A stretch of DNA of 58,971 nucleotides from an uncultured Marinobacter sp. (lineage in GTDB: Bacteria; Pseudomonadota; Gammaproteobacteria; Pseudomonadales; Oleiphilaceae), in the NCBI RefSeq assembly GCF_913055835.1, contig NZ_CAJXKQ010000026.1, forward strand, positions 1 through 58,971, given 5' to 3'. A program made the translations under genes and the position numbers. The notes under the pieces are model-generated. The model had not been told where the DNA came from. It saw only the letters and a program-made list of their open reading frames with translations, and did not search any database. The number at the start of each line of letters is the position of its first letter. The stretch's first letter is position 1. Positions 45,465 to 53,882 of the stretch are shown here, one piece after another.

Positions 45465-46421
45465 ATGAAAAGTCTACTTGGAATACTTGCCCTGTTGCTG
45501 TTCGCCCAGGTGGTCCTGGCCCAGGAGGTTAACGATGGGAACGAATTGCTCAATCGGCCTGCGGAGCGCACCTACGACATCATCCTGGATTCCGGCTATC
45601 TGAAAGTCGGCGTCTACGAAAATTTCCCCCCTTATTCCTACGAGGTGGATGGTGAACCCAGGGGTATCGACATCGAACTCGGGCGAAGGATTGCCGAGGA
45701 AATGGGCGTTGAGTTCAAGGTGCACTGGATCATCCCCGACGAGAATCTCGGCGACGACCTTCGGAACAATGTCTGGAAAGGCCATTACCTGGCCAAACAG
45801 CGGCTTGCTGATGTGATGCTCCGGGTGCCCTACGACAAGACCTACGCCTACATGCAGGACTCCACCGGTGAGTACATCAACGAACAGGTCGTTCTGTTCG
45901 GCCCGTATCAGCAGGAAACCTGGCAGATTGCCTATAACCCCGGAGAGCTCGATTCCGTCGAAACCGTGGCGGTGTTTCAGTACAACCGCATTGGCGTTGA
46001 GATAGACACCCTTCCGGATTTCTACCTGACCTCCGCATTCGGCGGACGCATGCGTGAGCAGGTGCGCCATTACACCAACGTAGCGGACGCATTCGAAGCC
46101 ATGCGCAACGGCGAGGTAAGTGCCGTCATGGGGATGCGATCGGAGATCGATCACGAACTGGCGAAGCCCGAGAACAAGGCGTTCAAAGCCGCTGGCAACG
46201 GTTTTCCGGGCATCGGAAAACAGGTCTGGGATGTGGGCATGGCGATCAAGCATACCCATCGCCAGCTGGGCTATGCCCTCGAGGCGATCATCGACAGGCT
46301 GGTGAAAACGGGCGAGATGAATGAGCTCATGGCCAGCCAGAATCTTCGTTACAGCGTGCCGGGGTACTACCGGGCATTTCTTGAGGAGGAAGCCATCGCC
46401 CGCGCTGAGGGCGACCTATGA
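45465..46421 (+). CDS. quinoprotein-associated substrate-binding protein (MoxJ/PedG-like)
   Basis: A periplasmic amino-acid-type binding fold protein of 318 residues with signal peptide LLGILALLLFAQVVLA. The mature part reads DSGYLKVGVYENFPPYSYEVDGEPRGIDIELGRRIAEEMGV. It resembles MxaJ/XoxJ, which assist methanol dehydrogenases, and no ABC permease is adjacent. GGGAG precedes the ATG at 45465. It sits between the cytochrome and the lanthanide-type enzyme, so a role in maturing or docking that enzyme is likely. Confidence 0.88.
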   Translation: MKSLLGILALLLFAQVVLAQEVNDGNELLNRPAERTYDIILDSGYLKVGVYENFPPYSYEVDGEPRGIDIELGRRIAEEMGVEFKVHWIIPDENLGDDLRNNVWKGHYLAKQRLADVMLRVPYDKTYAYMQDSTGEYINEQVVLFGPYQQETWQIAYNPGELDSVETVAVFQYNRIGVEIDTLPDFYLTSAFGGRMREQVRHYTNVADAFEAMRNGEVSAVMGMRSEIDHELAKPENKAFKAAGNGFPGIGKQVWDVGMAIKHTHRQLGYALEAIIDRLVKTGEMNELMASQNLRYSVPGYYRAFLEEEAIARAEGDL

Positions 46422-46463
46422 GGGCCTGCTCGGCGCAACCGGGCCGGAAGATCTGGAGTAGTC

Positions 46464-46480
46464 GTACTACCAAGTGATGA
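46464..46480 (+). promoter_or_regulatory. shared upstream motif, weak site D
   Basis: GTACTACCAAGTGATGA, sharing TACTACCAAG with site C at 44807. It lies about 150 bp before the lanthanide-type dehydrogenase. Confidence 0.35.
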
Positions 46481-46542
46481 GAAAACCTGTTCCGGGGAGC
46501 AATTGTTGGTTTTTTCCCCAAAGCGAAGAATCGTATCAGAGG

Positions 46543-46557
46543 CGGGAAAAGTTCCCG
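46543..46557. promoter_or_regulatory. palindrome CGGGAA-N3-TTCCCG before pedH
   Basis: Identical to 44711-44725; 58 bp before the ATG of the lanthanide-type enzyme gene. Candidate PedR2 or ErbR binding site. Confidence 0.6.
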
Positions 46558-46614
46558 GTTCGGCCTGAAACGAACTCAAGAAAACTGAAAACAAGAGACT
46601 TGGAGAGCGCAACC

Positions 46615-48390
46615 ATGAGAACCAACAAGTTCGGGATTCGCATCGCGGCCAGCGCCCTGGCCATGGCAGTTTCCTACGGGGCCCATGCGGTAACCGACGA
46701 AGACATCATCAACGATCACAAGACCCCTGAGGACATTGTCAGCTACGGCATGGGCACCCAGGGACAGCGCTACAGCATTCTGGAAGATCTGAACACCAGC
46801 AACGTTCAGTATTTGCAGCCGGCCTGGGCCTTCTCCTTCGGCAGCGAGAAAATGCGCGGTCAGGAATCCCAGCCGCTGGTGAAAGACGGTGTTATGTATG
46901 TGACAGCGTCCTATTCGCGCATCTATGCAATTGATGCCAAAACCGGCGAAGAAATCTGGCAATACGATGCCCGTCTGCCGGACGGCATCATGCCTTGCTG
47001 CGACGTGGTTAACCGCGGTGCCGCTATCTATGGCGACAAGATCATTTTTGGAACTCTGGACGCGAAACTGGTTGCCCTGAACAAGGACACCGGTAAGCCG
47101 ATGTGGATCAAGAAGGTGGCCGATTACCAGGCGGGTTATGCGATCACTGCCGCGCCCATGGTCGTAAAGGGCAAGGTGATTACCGGCGTTTCCGGTGGTG
47201 AATTCGGTATTGTCGGCAAGGTTGAAGCCTACGACGCCAACACCGGCGATCTGGTTTGGACCCGTCCGACGGTTGAAGGTCACATGGGTTACGTTTACAA
47301 GGACGGCAAAAAGATCGAGAACGGCATTTCCGGTGGCAAGGCAGGCGTTACCTGGCCCGGCGAGATGTGGAAGAACGGCGGCGCAGCTACCTGGCTGGGC
47401 GGCACCTACGATCCGGACACCGATTCCCTGTTCTTTGGTACCGGCAACCCGGCACCCTGGAACTCTCACCTGCGCCCCGGCGACAACCTGTTCTCCTCAA
47501 GCCGGCTGGCGATCGATCCGGATGATGGCAGCATCAAGTGGCACTTCCAGACCACGCCGAACGACGGCTGGGATTATGACGGTGTCAACGAACTGATTTC
47601 CTTCGACTACGAAGAGAACGGTAAAACCGTGAAAGCGGCTGCTACTGCAGACCGTAACGGATTTTTCTATGTTCTGAACCGTGAGAACGGCGACTTTATC
47701 CGTGGCTTCCCTTTCGTGGACAAGATCACATGGGCCGAAGGCCTGGATCCCGAGACCGGTCGCCCAATTTACACAGAGGGTGGTCGTCCTGGTAACCCGG
47801 CCGATATGGACGGCAACAAGGGTGAAACAGTTGTTGCCCAGCCCGCGTTCCTGGGTGGCAAGAACTGGATGCCCATGGCATATAGTCAGCAGACCGGCCT
47901 GTTCTATGTGCCCTCCAACGAGTGGTCCATGGACATCTGGAACGAGCCAGTCTCCTACAAGAAGGGTGCTGCGTTCCTGGGTGCAGGCTTCACCATCAAA
48001 CCGGCCAACGACGACTACATCGGTGTGCTGCGAGCCATGGATCCGAAAACCGGCAAGGAAGTCTGGCGCTATGAGAACACGGCACCGCTGTGGGGTGGCG
48101 TGATGACCACCGCCGGTGGCCTGGTGTTCACTGGTACCCCCGAAGGCCACCTCAAGGCTTTTGACGCCAAGACCGGCGAGGAGCTCTACCGCTTCAACAC
48201 CGGCTCCGGTGTGGTTGGCACCCCCGTGACCTGGACCATGGACGGCGAGCAGTATGTCTCTGTGGCTTCCGGCTGGGGCGGTGCGGTTCCGCTCTGGGGT
48301 GGCGAGGTTGCCAAGGTGGTGAAGGACTTCAACCAGGGCGGTATGGTCTGGACCTTCAAACTGCCGAAGGATCGGGTTGCCAGCAACTGA
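46615..48390 (+). CDS. pedH: PQQ-dependent alcohol dehydrogenase, lanthanide type (PedH/ExaF-like)
   Basis: Periplasmic quinoprotein alcohol dehydrogenase of 591 residues with signal peptide ending SYGAHA. It has the vicinal cysteines ([11 protein letters not shown]), beta-propeller docking motifs, and catalytic Asp320 in [11 protein letters not shown]. Asp322 at +2 is the extra acid that distinguishes lanthanide-dependent enzymes (XoxF, ExaF, PedH) from calcium forms, where it is Ser, Thr or Ala. GGAGAG precedes the ATG at 46615; the frame is open further up. It is followed by a strong terminator. Confidence 0.95.
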   Translation: MRTNKFGIRIAASALAMAVSYGAHAVTDEDIINDHKTPEDIVSYGMGTQGQRYSILEDLNTSNVQYLQPAWAFSFGSEKMRGQESQPLVKDGVMYVTASYSRIYAIDAKTGEEIWQYDARLPDGIMPCCDVVNRGAAIYGDKIIFGTLDAKLVALNKDTGKPMWIKKVADYQAGYAITAAPMVVKGKVITGVSGGEFGIVGKVEAYDANTGDLVWTRPTVEGHMGYVYKDGKKIENGISGGKAGVTWPGEMWKNGGAATWLGGTYDPDTDSLFFGTGNPAPWNSHLRPGDNLFSSSRLAIDPDDGSIKWHFQTTPNDGWDYDGVNELISFDYEENGKTVKAAATADRNGFFYVLNRENGDFIRGFPFVDKITWAEGLDPETGRPIYTEGGRPGNPADMDGNKGETVVAQPAFLGGKNWMPMAYSQQTGLFYVPSNEWSMDIWNEPVSYKKGAAFLGAGFTIKPANDDYIGVLRAMDPKTGKEVWRYENTAPLWGGVMTTAGGLVFTGTPEGHLKAFDAKTGEELYRFNTGSGVVGTPVTWTMDGEQYVSVASGWGGAVPLWGGEVAKVVKDFNQGGMVWTFKLPKDRVASN

Positions 48391-48403
48391 TCTGGACAGA
48401 AGT

Positions 48404-48432
48404 AAAAAGGTCGCCTTCGGGCGACCTTTTTT
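48404..48432 (+). terminator. terminator of pedH
   Basis: AAGGTCGCC-TTCG-GGCGACCTT followed by TTTTA, 16 bp after the stop. It is also usable from the minus side. Confidence 0.9.
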
Positions 48433-48450
48433 ATTGCGCAGTCAATGACA

Positions 48451-49236
48451 TTACGCAGCCTGATTCCGGGCTGTTTCGCTGACTGATTGGTGAATGTCCT
48501 CGAACAGCTTCCGATCCGTCTGCCCTATCGGCAGATCGTAGGTAATGGTGGCGCCATATGCCTGCGGGTCATGGGGGTCATTGCGCACCTTGTCGAACAC
48601 CAGCAGCCGGGTCCCCAGGTAAAACCCTTCCTTCAGATCGTGGGTCACCATGAAGATGGTGGTGCCGGTCTCCTGCCAGAGTTTCAACAGCAAATCGTGC
48701 ATGTCACCGCGAATACCCGGGTCCAGTGCGCCGAAGGGCTCATCCAGCAGCAAAACCCGTGGGCGCATGATCAGCGACTGGGCAATGGCGAGGCGCTGCT
48801 GCATGCCCCCGGAGAGTTCGTGGGGCCACTTGTTCGCCGAAGGGGTCAGACCAACGGACTCGAGCATGGAATCCACCTTTTCAAGCGCCTCCTTGCGGGC
48901 ACCGCCAAACAGCTTGCCCAGCCAGGGTTTCTGTTCCAGTTCCAGACCCATCAGCACGTTCTGACGCACCGTCAGGTGCGGGAACACCGAGTAGCGCTGG
49001 AATACGATACCCCGGTTCCGGTCCGGTTCGCCGGGGAAGGCCTCGCCCTCCAGCAGCAGTTCGCCGCGAGTCTGGGTTTCCTGGCCCAAAAGCATTTTCA
49101 GGAACGTGGACTTGCCACAACCGGAGGCGCCCACGAGGGTGCAGAATTCGCCCTGTTTTACGCTCAGGTTCAGGTTCTCCAGGATCACCTGGTCGCCGTA
49201 TTCCTTCCAGAGATTGTTGACGGTAATAAAGCTCAT
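48451..49236 (-). CDS. ABC ATPase of a guanidine-riboswitch-controlled transporter
   Basis: A 261-residue NitT/TauT-class ATPase: Walker A GASGCGKST, Q-loop GIVFQRYSVFPHL, signature LSGGMQQRLAIAQSL, Walker B VLLLDEPFGALDP and H-loop MVTHDLKEG. GGAGG precedes the ATG at 49236, which overlaps the permease stop. The type is that found with urea/guanidine carboxylase transporters. It is the last gene under the riboswitch at 50119-50217. Confidence 0.9.
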   Translation of the reverse strand: MSFITVNNLWKEYGDQVILENLNLSVKQGEFCTLVGASGCGKSTFLKMLLGQETQTRGELLLEGEAFPGEPDRNRGIVFQRYSVFPHLTVRQNVLMGLELEQKPWLGKLFGGARKEALEKVDSMLESVGLTPSANKWPHELSGGMQQRLAIAQSLIMRPRVLLLDEPFGALDPGIRGDMHDLLLKLWQETGTTIFMVTHDLKEGFYLGTRLLVFDKVRNDPHDPQAYGATITYDLPIGQTDRKLFEDIHQSVSETARNQAA

Positions 49237-50051
49237 CAGTGGCCTCCTGCGTTGTACCAGGGGAACAGCCTGCGGTTTGCCAGACGCAGGCACTGGTCGA
49301 TAACAATGGCGAGAATGGTGATCCAGATGACATAGGGCAGGATCACGTCCATGGCCAGGTAGCGCCGAACCAGGAAGATCCGGTAACCCAGACCCTCGGT
49401 GGAGGCAATCGCCTCGGCAGCAATCAGGAACAGCCAGGCGGGGCCAAGGCTAAGGCGCACGGCGTCGATCAGGCGGGGCAGTACCTGGGGCAGGGCCATG
49501 CGGGTGATCACCTGCCAGGAATTGGCGCCCAGGGTCTGGATCTTGATCAGCTGCTCGCCCGGCAGCTCGCGGACCCGCTGGGCCACATCGCGCATCATGA
49601 TGGGCGCGGTTCCGATCACGATCAGCATGACTTTGGAAAGCTCGCCCAGCCCGAACACAATGAAGAGGATGGGTAATATGGCCAGCGGCGGCACCATGGA
49701 GAGCGCGGAGACCAGAGGCGCCAGGTTGGCCCTGACCAGTGGCAACACTCCATTGAGAATACCGACCACCAGCGCCAGCGAGGCGGCGATACCAACGCCC
49801 ATTCCAAGGCGCGCCAGACTGGCGGTCGTGTCCTGCCACATCAGGTAGTCGCCGCTGCGACGGTCCTCCTGAAAAGCCATGCGATCCACGGCCGCGGTCA
49901 TCTGTTCAAGGCCGGGAAGGAGTTTGTCGTTGGGGTTGTCTGCCAGGCGCTCCTGGGAGGCCAGGCTGTAGATGAGCATGATCAACAGAAAGGGCAGCAG
50001 GCCCAGCAGGGTAGCGGAAACACGCCCGGGGTGATGGTTGATCATTCGCAT
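49236..50051 (-). CDS. ABC permease, urea-carboxylase/guanidine-associated type
   Basis: A 271-residue permease starting MRMINHHPGRVSATLLGLLPFLLIMLIYSLASQERLADNPNDKLLP, closely like permeases of urea-carboxylase-related transporters. The EAA loop is EQLIKIQTLGANSWQVITRMALPQVLP, and GYRIFLVRRYLAMDVILPYV is characteristic. GAGGAG precedes the ATG at 50051. A guanidine-I riboswitch lies in its leader. The usual binding-protein gene is missing here, so a partner must be encoded elsewhere or be absent. Confidence 0.88.
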   Translation of the reverse strand: MRMINHHPGRVSATLLGLLPFLLIMLIYSLASQERLADNPNDKLLPGLEQMTAAVDRMAFQEDRRSGDYLMWQDTTASLARLGMGVGIAASLALVVGILNGVLPLVRANLAPLVSALSMVPPLAILPILFIVFGLGELSKVMLIVIGTAPIMMRDVAQRVRELPGEQLIKIQTLGANSWQVITRMALPQVLPRLIDAVRLSLGPAWLFLIAAEAIASTEGLGYRIFLVRRYLAMDVILPYVIWITILAIVIDQCLRLANRRLFPWYNAGGH

Positions 50052-50118
50052 GAATCGTCTCCTCTGGTTACACAACACGGCAAGGTCATCGCGGGTAACA
50101 GCGTCCCTTGCGATTCAG

Positions 50119-50217
50119 TCTCCCGGGCTTTTGTCCCGCCGTGTAACCTCCCCAGAGGTCGGTAACTCTCGGACCAGCCATCCGGGAATCTTGACTGCCC
50201 GGACCGGAACCCTAGTC
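50119..50217 (-). promoter_or_regulatory. guanidine-I (ykkC) riboswitch
   Basis: On the minus strand the conserved blocks occur in order: GACTAGGGTTCCGG at the 5' end, CTGGTCCGAGAG in the middle, and ACACGGCGGGACAAAAGCCC then GGGAGA at the 3' end. This is the ykkC/yxkD (guanidine-I) consensus. It lies about 70 bp before the permease ATG and should switch the transporter on when guanidine binds. Confidence 0.95.
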
Positions 50218-50410
50218 ACCCATTTTGTCCGTCGCTCTGTCTGCGGTGTTGTGAACAGTGCTTTGAGCGGATCGGGTTTTTGAAAACCGTCAGCCGGAAA
50301 CAGTGCAGATGGCATGCCAGATCCGAAGAGCGGGCGAAAACGGGTCATCCCGGCAAAGGCATTGGCAAAAATATGCACCGGGTTGGTGCGGTATAGGTTC
50401 GGGTGCTCGA

Positions 50411-51442
50411 TCATGACGCCTTTCCCGAGAGTAAAGCCCGGGCGGCCGCGAGGATGCGATCGTGGCTGCCGGCCTCCCGGCCTGCACCACCGGCAACGTG
50501 CCCCCAGTCCGATTTCAGCGGTTCAACGGTTGCGCCGGGCATCCGGCGGCCATCCTCACTGGTGTCCTCCTCGGTAAAGTAGAGATCGGTGGTACAGGGC
50601 ATCATGCGGGTAGGCATGGCAATGGCAGAGAGCGCCGCTTCGTAATCCTTGCCAAATACGGGGTTGTCGCCGATATCACCGTTCTGCCAGGTGTTCAGCA
50701 CGGTGAGCAGATCATTGGCGTCCTGGCCCAGATGATCCTGCTCCCAGAATCGAAGCAGCTCTTCAATGGACCTGAAGCCAAGGTCACGCCAGAGTTCGTG
50801 ACGGAAAAACGCCTGGGAATAAGCCCAGCCCGCATAAACCCGGCCGAAGGCCCGGAGTCCGCGTTCGGGTGGAGTCCGGTAGCGGCCATTCTCGAAGGCG
50901 TGGTCACAGGTCAGTGCCGCCTTTACGCCCTCCAGAAAGACCCGGTTGTGGGGATAGCACCGCGCGGTGCAGCAGGTGGCCAGCAATGCGCGCACCTGCG
51001 TCGGAAACAAACAGCCCCACTGCAGCGCCTGCATCCCGCCCATGGACCAGCCCATCACCAGCGCGATCCGGGCGTCTCCGAAGATGTCCTCCACCAACCG
51101 CTTTTGTAGCATCACGTTGTCATACAGGGACACGGCAGGAAAGCCCGGGCCGCCCTGTGCTCCGGCGGTGTTCGAGGGTGAGGATGATTCGCCTGCGCCT
51201 AACAAAGCGGGAATAACGATGCAGTAACGCTCCGGATCGAGGGGGCTGTTGCCTCCAACCCACGGGTGATTACCCGCGGCTGCACCACCGTAGTACGTGG
51301 GCAGCATAATCAGGTTGTCTTTTGGTGCGTTCAGCTCGCCGATGCGGTGGTACCGCAATCTCGCGGAGTGCAACGTTTCGCCGGAAGTCAGAGGCAGGTC
51401 ACCTGCTTCGTAATCCTCTACAAGCCATTGCTTCGACGCCAT
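50411..51442 (-). CDS. MetX-like alpha/beta hydrolase
   Basis: A 343-residue alpha/beta hydrolase of the homoserine O-acetyltransferase group. The nucleophile elbow is GWSMGGMQAL (Ser), an Asp candidate is in TDLYFTEED, and a His candidate is in SDWGHVAGG. The N-terminal LMLPTYYGG/NHPWVGGNSPLDPERY block is typical. It lacks the full MetX context, so hydrolase rather than acetyltransferase activity is possible. AGAGGGGAA precedes the ATG. It is divergent from the glutamine synthetase and upstream of the riboswitch. Confidence 0.85.
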   Translation of the reverse strand: MASKQWLVEDYEAGDLPLTSGETLHSARLRYHRIGELNAPKDNLIMLPTYYGGAAAGNHPWVGGNSPLDPERYCIVIPALLGAGESSSPSNTAGAQGGPGFPAVSLYDNVMLQKRLVEDIFGDARIALVMGWSMGGMQALQWGCLFPTQVRALLATCCTARCYPHNRVFLEGVKAALTCDHAFENGRYRTPPERGLRAFGRVYAGWAYSQAFFRHELWRDLGFRSIEELLRFWEQDHLGQDANDLLTVLNTWQNGDIGDNPVFGKDYEAALSAIAMPTRMMPCTTDLYFTEEDTSEDGRRMPGATVEPLKSDWGHVAGGAGREAGSHDRILAAARALLSGKAS

Positions 51443-51595
51443 TTCCCCTCTCTTTCAGGCTGACTGTTTGCCTGAAGTCTCTCGCCTTCGCTCTTATATA
51501 TACACGCTGGCATGTATGTTGAATGGCAGAAACAAAGAAAGAAACGTGCCAGAACCCAAACTGATTGCCCGCATGACGGGCCGGAGAAAAACAGG

Positions 51596-52954
51596 ATGAC
51601 GGAATTGACCAACACCCACGCCCTGAAAGAGAAGCTCACAGAGGCAGGTGTGAAATACGCCATTGCCAGCTACGTGGATATCCACGGTGTGACCAAAGGC
51701 AAGTTCGTGCCCGTGGCTCACCTGGGGCAAATGATGGAAGGCTCGGAGCTTTACACGGGTGCCGCCCTGGATGGCGTGCCCCAGGATATTTCCGACGACG
51801 AGGTAGCCTCCATGCCAGATCCCGATGGGCTGGCCATCTGCCCCTGGAATCGCCAGCTGGCCTGGTTCCCGGGAAACCTGTTCCTGAACGGCGCGCCTTT
51901 CGAAGCCTGTTCCCGGAATATTCTACGGCGTCAGCTGAGTGCGGCGGCGGATATGGGGTATCGCTTCAATCTCGGTATTGAAACCGAGTTCTTCCTGTTC
52001 CGGGATACCGAGGATGGCGGCTTTGCTCCCTTGAGTGATCGCGACAACCTGGGCAAGCCCTGTTATGACCCCCGCACCCTCATGGACAACCTCCCGATCA
52101 TGGATGAGCTGGTAGACGCCATGAACGAGCTGGGCTGGGATGTGTACTCGTTTGATCACGAAGACGCCAACGGCCAGTTCGAAACCGACTTCAAATACGC
52201 CGACGCCCTGACCATGTCCGACCGCCTGGTATTCTTCCGGATGATGGCCAACGAGATTGCCCGCAAACATGGCGCTTTCGCCAGCTTCATGCCCAAGCCC
52301 TTTGCCGATCGCACGGGCAGTGGCGCCCACTACAACATGTCGTTGGCGGATCTGAAAACCGGCGAAAACCTGTTCGAGCCCAGGGGCGACGATCTGCACA
52401 ACTGCGGCATCAGCAAGATCGCCTATCACTTCACCGCAGGTGTTCTGAAACACGGCGCGGCCATCAGTGCCGTGATTGCGCCGACAGTGAATAGCTACAA
52501 ACGGCTCGTTCGCCAGGGCAGCATGTCCGGTTCCACCTGGGCACCGGTGTTCATGTGTTATGGCTCCAACAACCGCACGAATATGATCCGGATCCCCGGC
52601 ATGGGCGGGCGCATCGAATGCCGGGCTGCAGACATTGCCTGCAATCCGTACTTGGGCAGTGCCCTGATACTGGCCGCGGGCTTGGAAGGCATCCGTGAAG
52701 GTCTGGACCCGGGCGCACCCCACCACGAGAACATGTACAACTACAGCGATGCTGAAATCGCCGAGCAGGGCATCGAGTATCTGCCCCGGAACCTGGGCGA
52801 GGCCGTGGAGGCTTTTGAGGCCGATCCGCTGGCGAAAGAAGTCTTCGGTGACGCCATGTTCAACAGCTTTATCGACTTCAAGAAAGGCGAGTGGGAGAGC
52901 TATCAGAACCACGTATCGTCGTGGGAGGTCGACCGTTATCTGAAGATGTTCTGA
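51596..52954 (+). CDS. glnT: type III glutamine synthetase (GlnT-like)
   Basis: A 452-residue glutamine-synthetase-fold ligase of the GlnT group, joining glutamate and ammonia or an amine with ATP. The N-terminal KYAIASYVDIHGVTKGKFVP and GAALDGVPQDISDDEV, the metal-site IETEFFLF, DHEDANGQFETDF, and the SGAHYNMSL and GSNNRTNMIRIPG loops are seen. The ATG at 51596 is chosen by length and an upstream GGAG. It is closer to GlnT and gamma-glutamylmethylamide synthetases than to GlnA, so a non-ammonia amine substrate cannot be excluded. It is convergent with the aldolase gene. Confidence 0.88.
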   Translation: MTELTNTHALKEKLTEAGVKYAIASYVDIHGVTKGKFVPVAHLGQMMEGSELYTGAALDGVPQDISDDEVASMPDPDGLAICPWNRQLAWFPGNLFLNGAPFEACSRNILRRQLSAAADMGYRFNLGIETEFFLFRDTEDGGFAPLSDRDNLGKPCYDPRTLMDNLPIMDELVDAMNELGWDVYSFDHEDANGQFETDFKYADALTMSDRLVFFRMMANEIARKHGAFASFMPKPFADRTGSGAHYNMSLADLKTGENLFEPRGDDLHNCGISKIAYHFTAGVLKHGAAISAVIAPTVNSYKRLVRQGSMSGSTWAPVFMCYGSNNRTNMIRIPGMGGRIECRAADIACNPYLGSALILAAGLEGIREGLDPGAPHHENMYNYSDAEIAEQGIEYLPRNLGEAVEAFEADPLAKEVFGDAMFNSFIDFKKGEWESYQNHVSSWEVDRYLKMF

Positions 52955-52973
52955 TAGCTCGGTTGGCGCGTTG

Positions 52974-53744
52974 TCAGCTCCGGAAGCCGGGATCGATGCG
53001 GTCCAGCTTCCGGAGAAGTCCGGGCCAGGCAAGGTTGCCGCCCATGCCCTTGGTGACCTGCTTGGCTTGTTCACGGATCGAACTGAGAATGCTCTCCGGA
53101 ATCCTTACCAGCGGCTGGCCCCCGGACATGGCCTGGATCTGGACCTCGCAGGCACGCTGCAGGATGTACATGTTCAGGAAGGCGTCGGCGATGCTGGGCC
53201 CTGTGGTAAGCAGGCCGTGGTTGCGCAGGATCATGAACCGGGCCTGGCCCAGATCTGCCTGCAGGCGGGCCTTCTCGTCTTCACGCAGCGCCACGCCTTC
53301 ATAATCATGGTACGCCAGCCCGGACAATGGGAACAGGCTCTGCTGAGACAAGGGCAGCAATCCCTCCTTCTGTGCCGACACAGCGACACCGGCAGTGGTG
53401 TGGGTATGCATCACGCAGGCCGCATCCTCACGAACCGCATGGATAGCACTGTGAATGGTGAACCCGGCCGGGTTGATGTCGAAATCGTCGGGGTTGACCT
53501 TATTCCCTTCCTGGTCGATGCGTACCAGGCTGGAGGCGGTAATTTCCTCGAACATCATGCCATAGGGGTTGATCAGGAAGTGATGCTCGTCGCCCGGAAT
53601 CCGCACGGAAAGATGGGTGAATATGAGGTCGTCCCAACCATAAAGGGCAATCAGACGGTAGGCGGCCGCAAGATCAACGCGAAGCTGCCACTCCTCCTCG
53701 CTCACTTCACCCTTTCTGGAGGGAATTGCCATTTGATCGGACAT
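52974..53744 (-). CDS. class II aldolase/adducin family protein
   Basis: A 256-residue zinc-dependent aldolase/epimerase-like protein. The zinc ligands are His in MHTHTTAG (two His) and a later one in ILRNHGLLTTGPS, with DLIFTHLSVRIPGDEHHFLINPYGMMFEEI at the N-terminus. GGGAG lies before the ATG. It is a short-chain aldehyde/sugar-phosphate-type fold, but the substrate is unknown. It shares a convergent end with glnT. Confidence 0.88.
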   Translation of the reverse strand: MSDQMAIPSRKGEVSEEEWQLRVDLAAAYRLIALYGWDDLIFTHLSVRIPGDEHHFLINPYGMMFEEITASSLVRIDQEGNKVNPDDFDINPAGFTIHSAIHAVREDAACVMHTHTTAGVAVSAQKEGLLPLSQQSLFPLSGLAYHDYEGVALREDEKARLQADLGQARFMILRNHGLLTTGPSIADAFLNMYILQRACEVQIQAMSGGQPLVRIPESILSSIREQAKQVTKGMGGNLAWPGLLRKLDRIDPGFRS

Positions 53745-53882
53745 AGTTCTGAGCTCCCGGAATTTGTTGGTTTTGTTGTTGATTGGACATCAATGTAGCG
53801 CCCGCAAGAATCGGATGGAAGGGGGCGAAGTAAACGCGCATCATAGGGTGAGTTGGATATGAGCACACGAAGGAGCCAGATC

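Noticed and set aside
50115..50414. A 99-codon minus-strand frame starting at the hydrolase stop (ATGA overlap)
   Set aside because: Its last third is encoded by the guanidine-I riboswitch, and the product looks like no known protein. The apparent coupling is probably chance, so it was not called as a gene.
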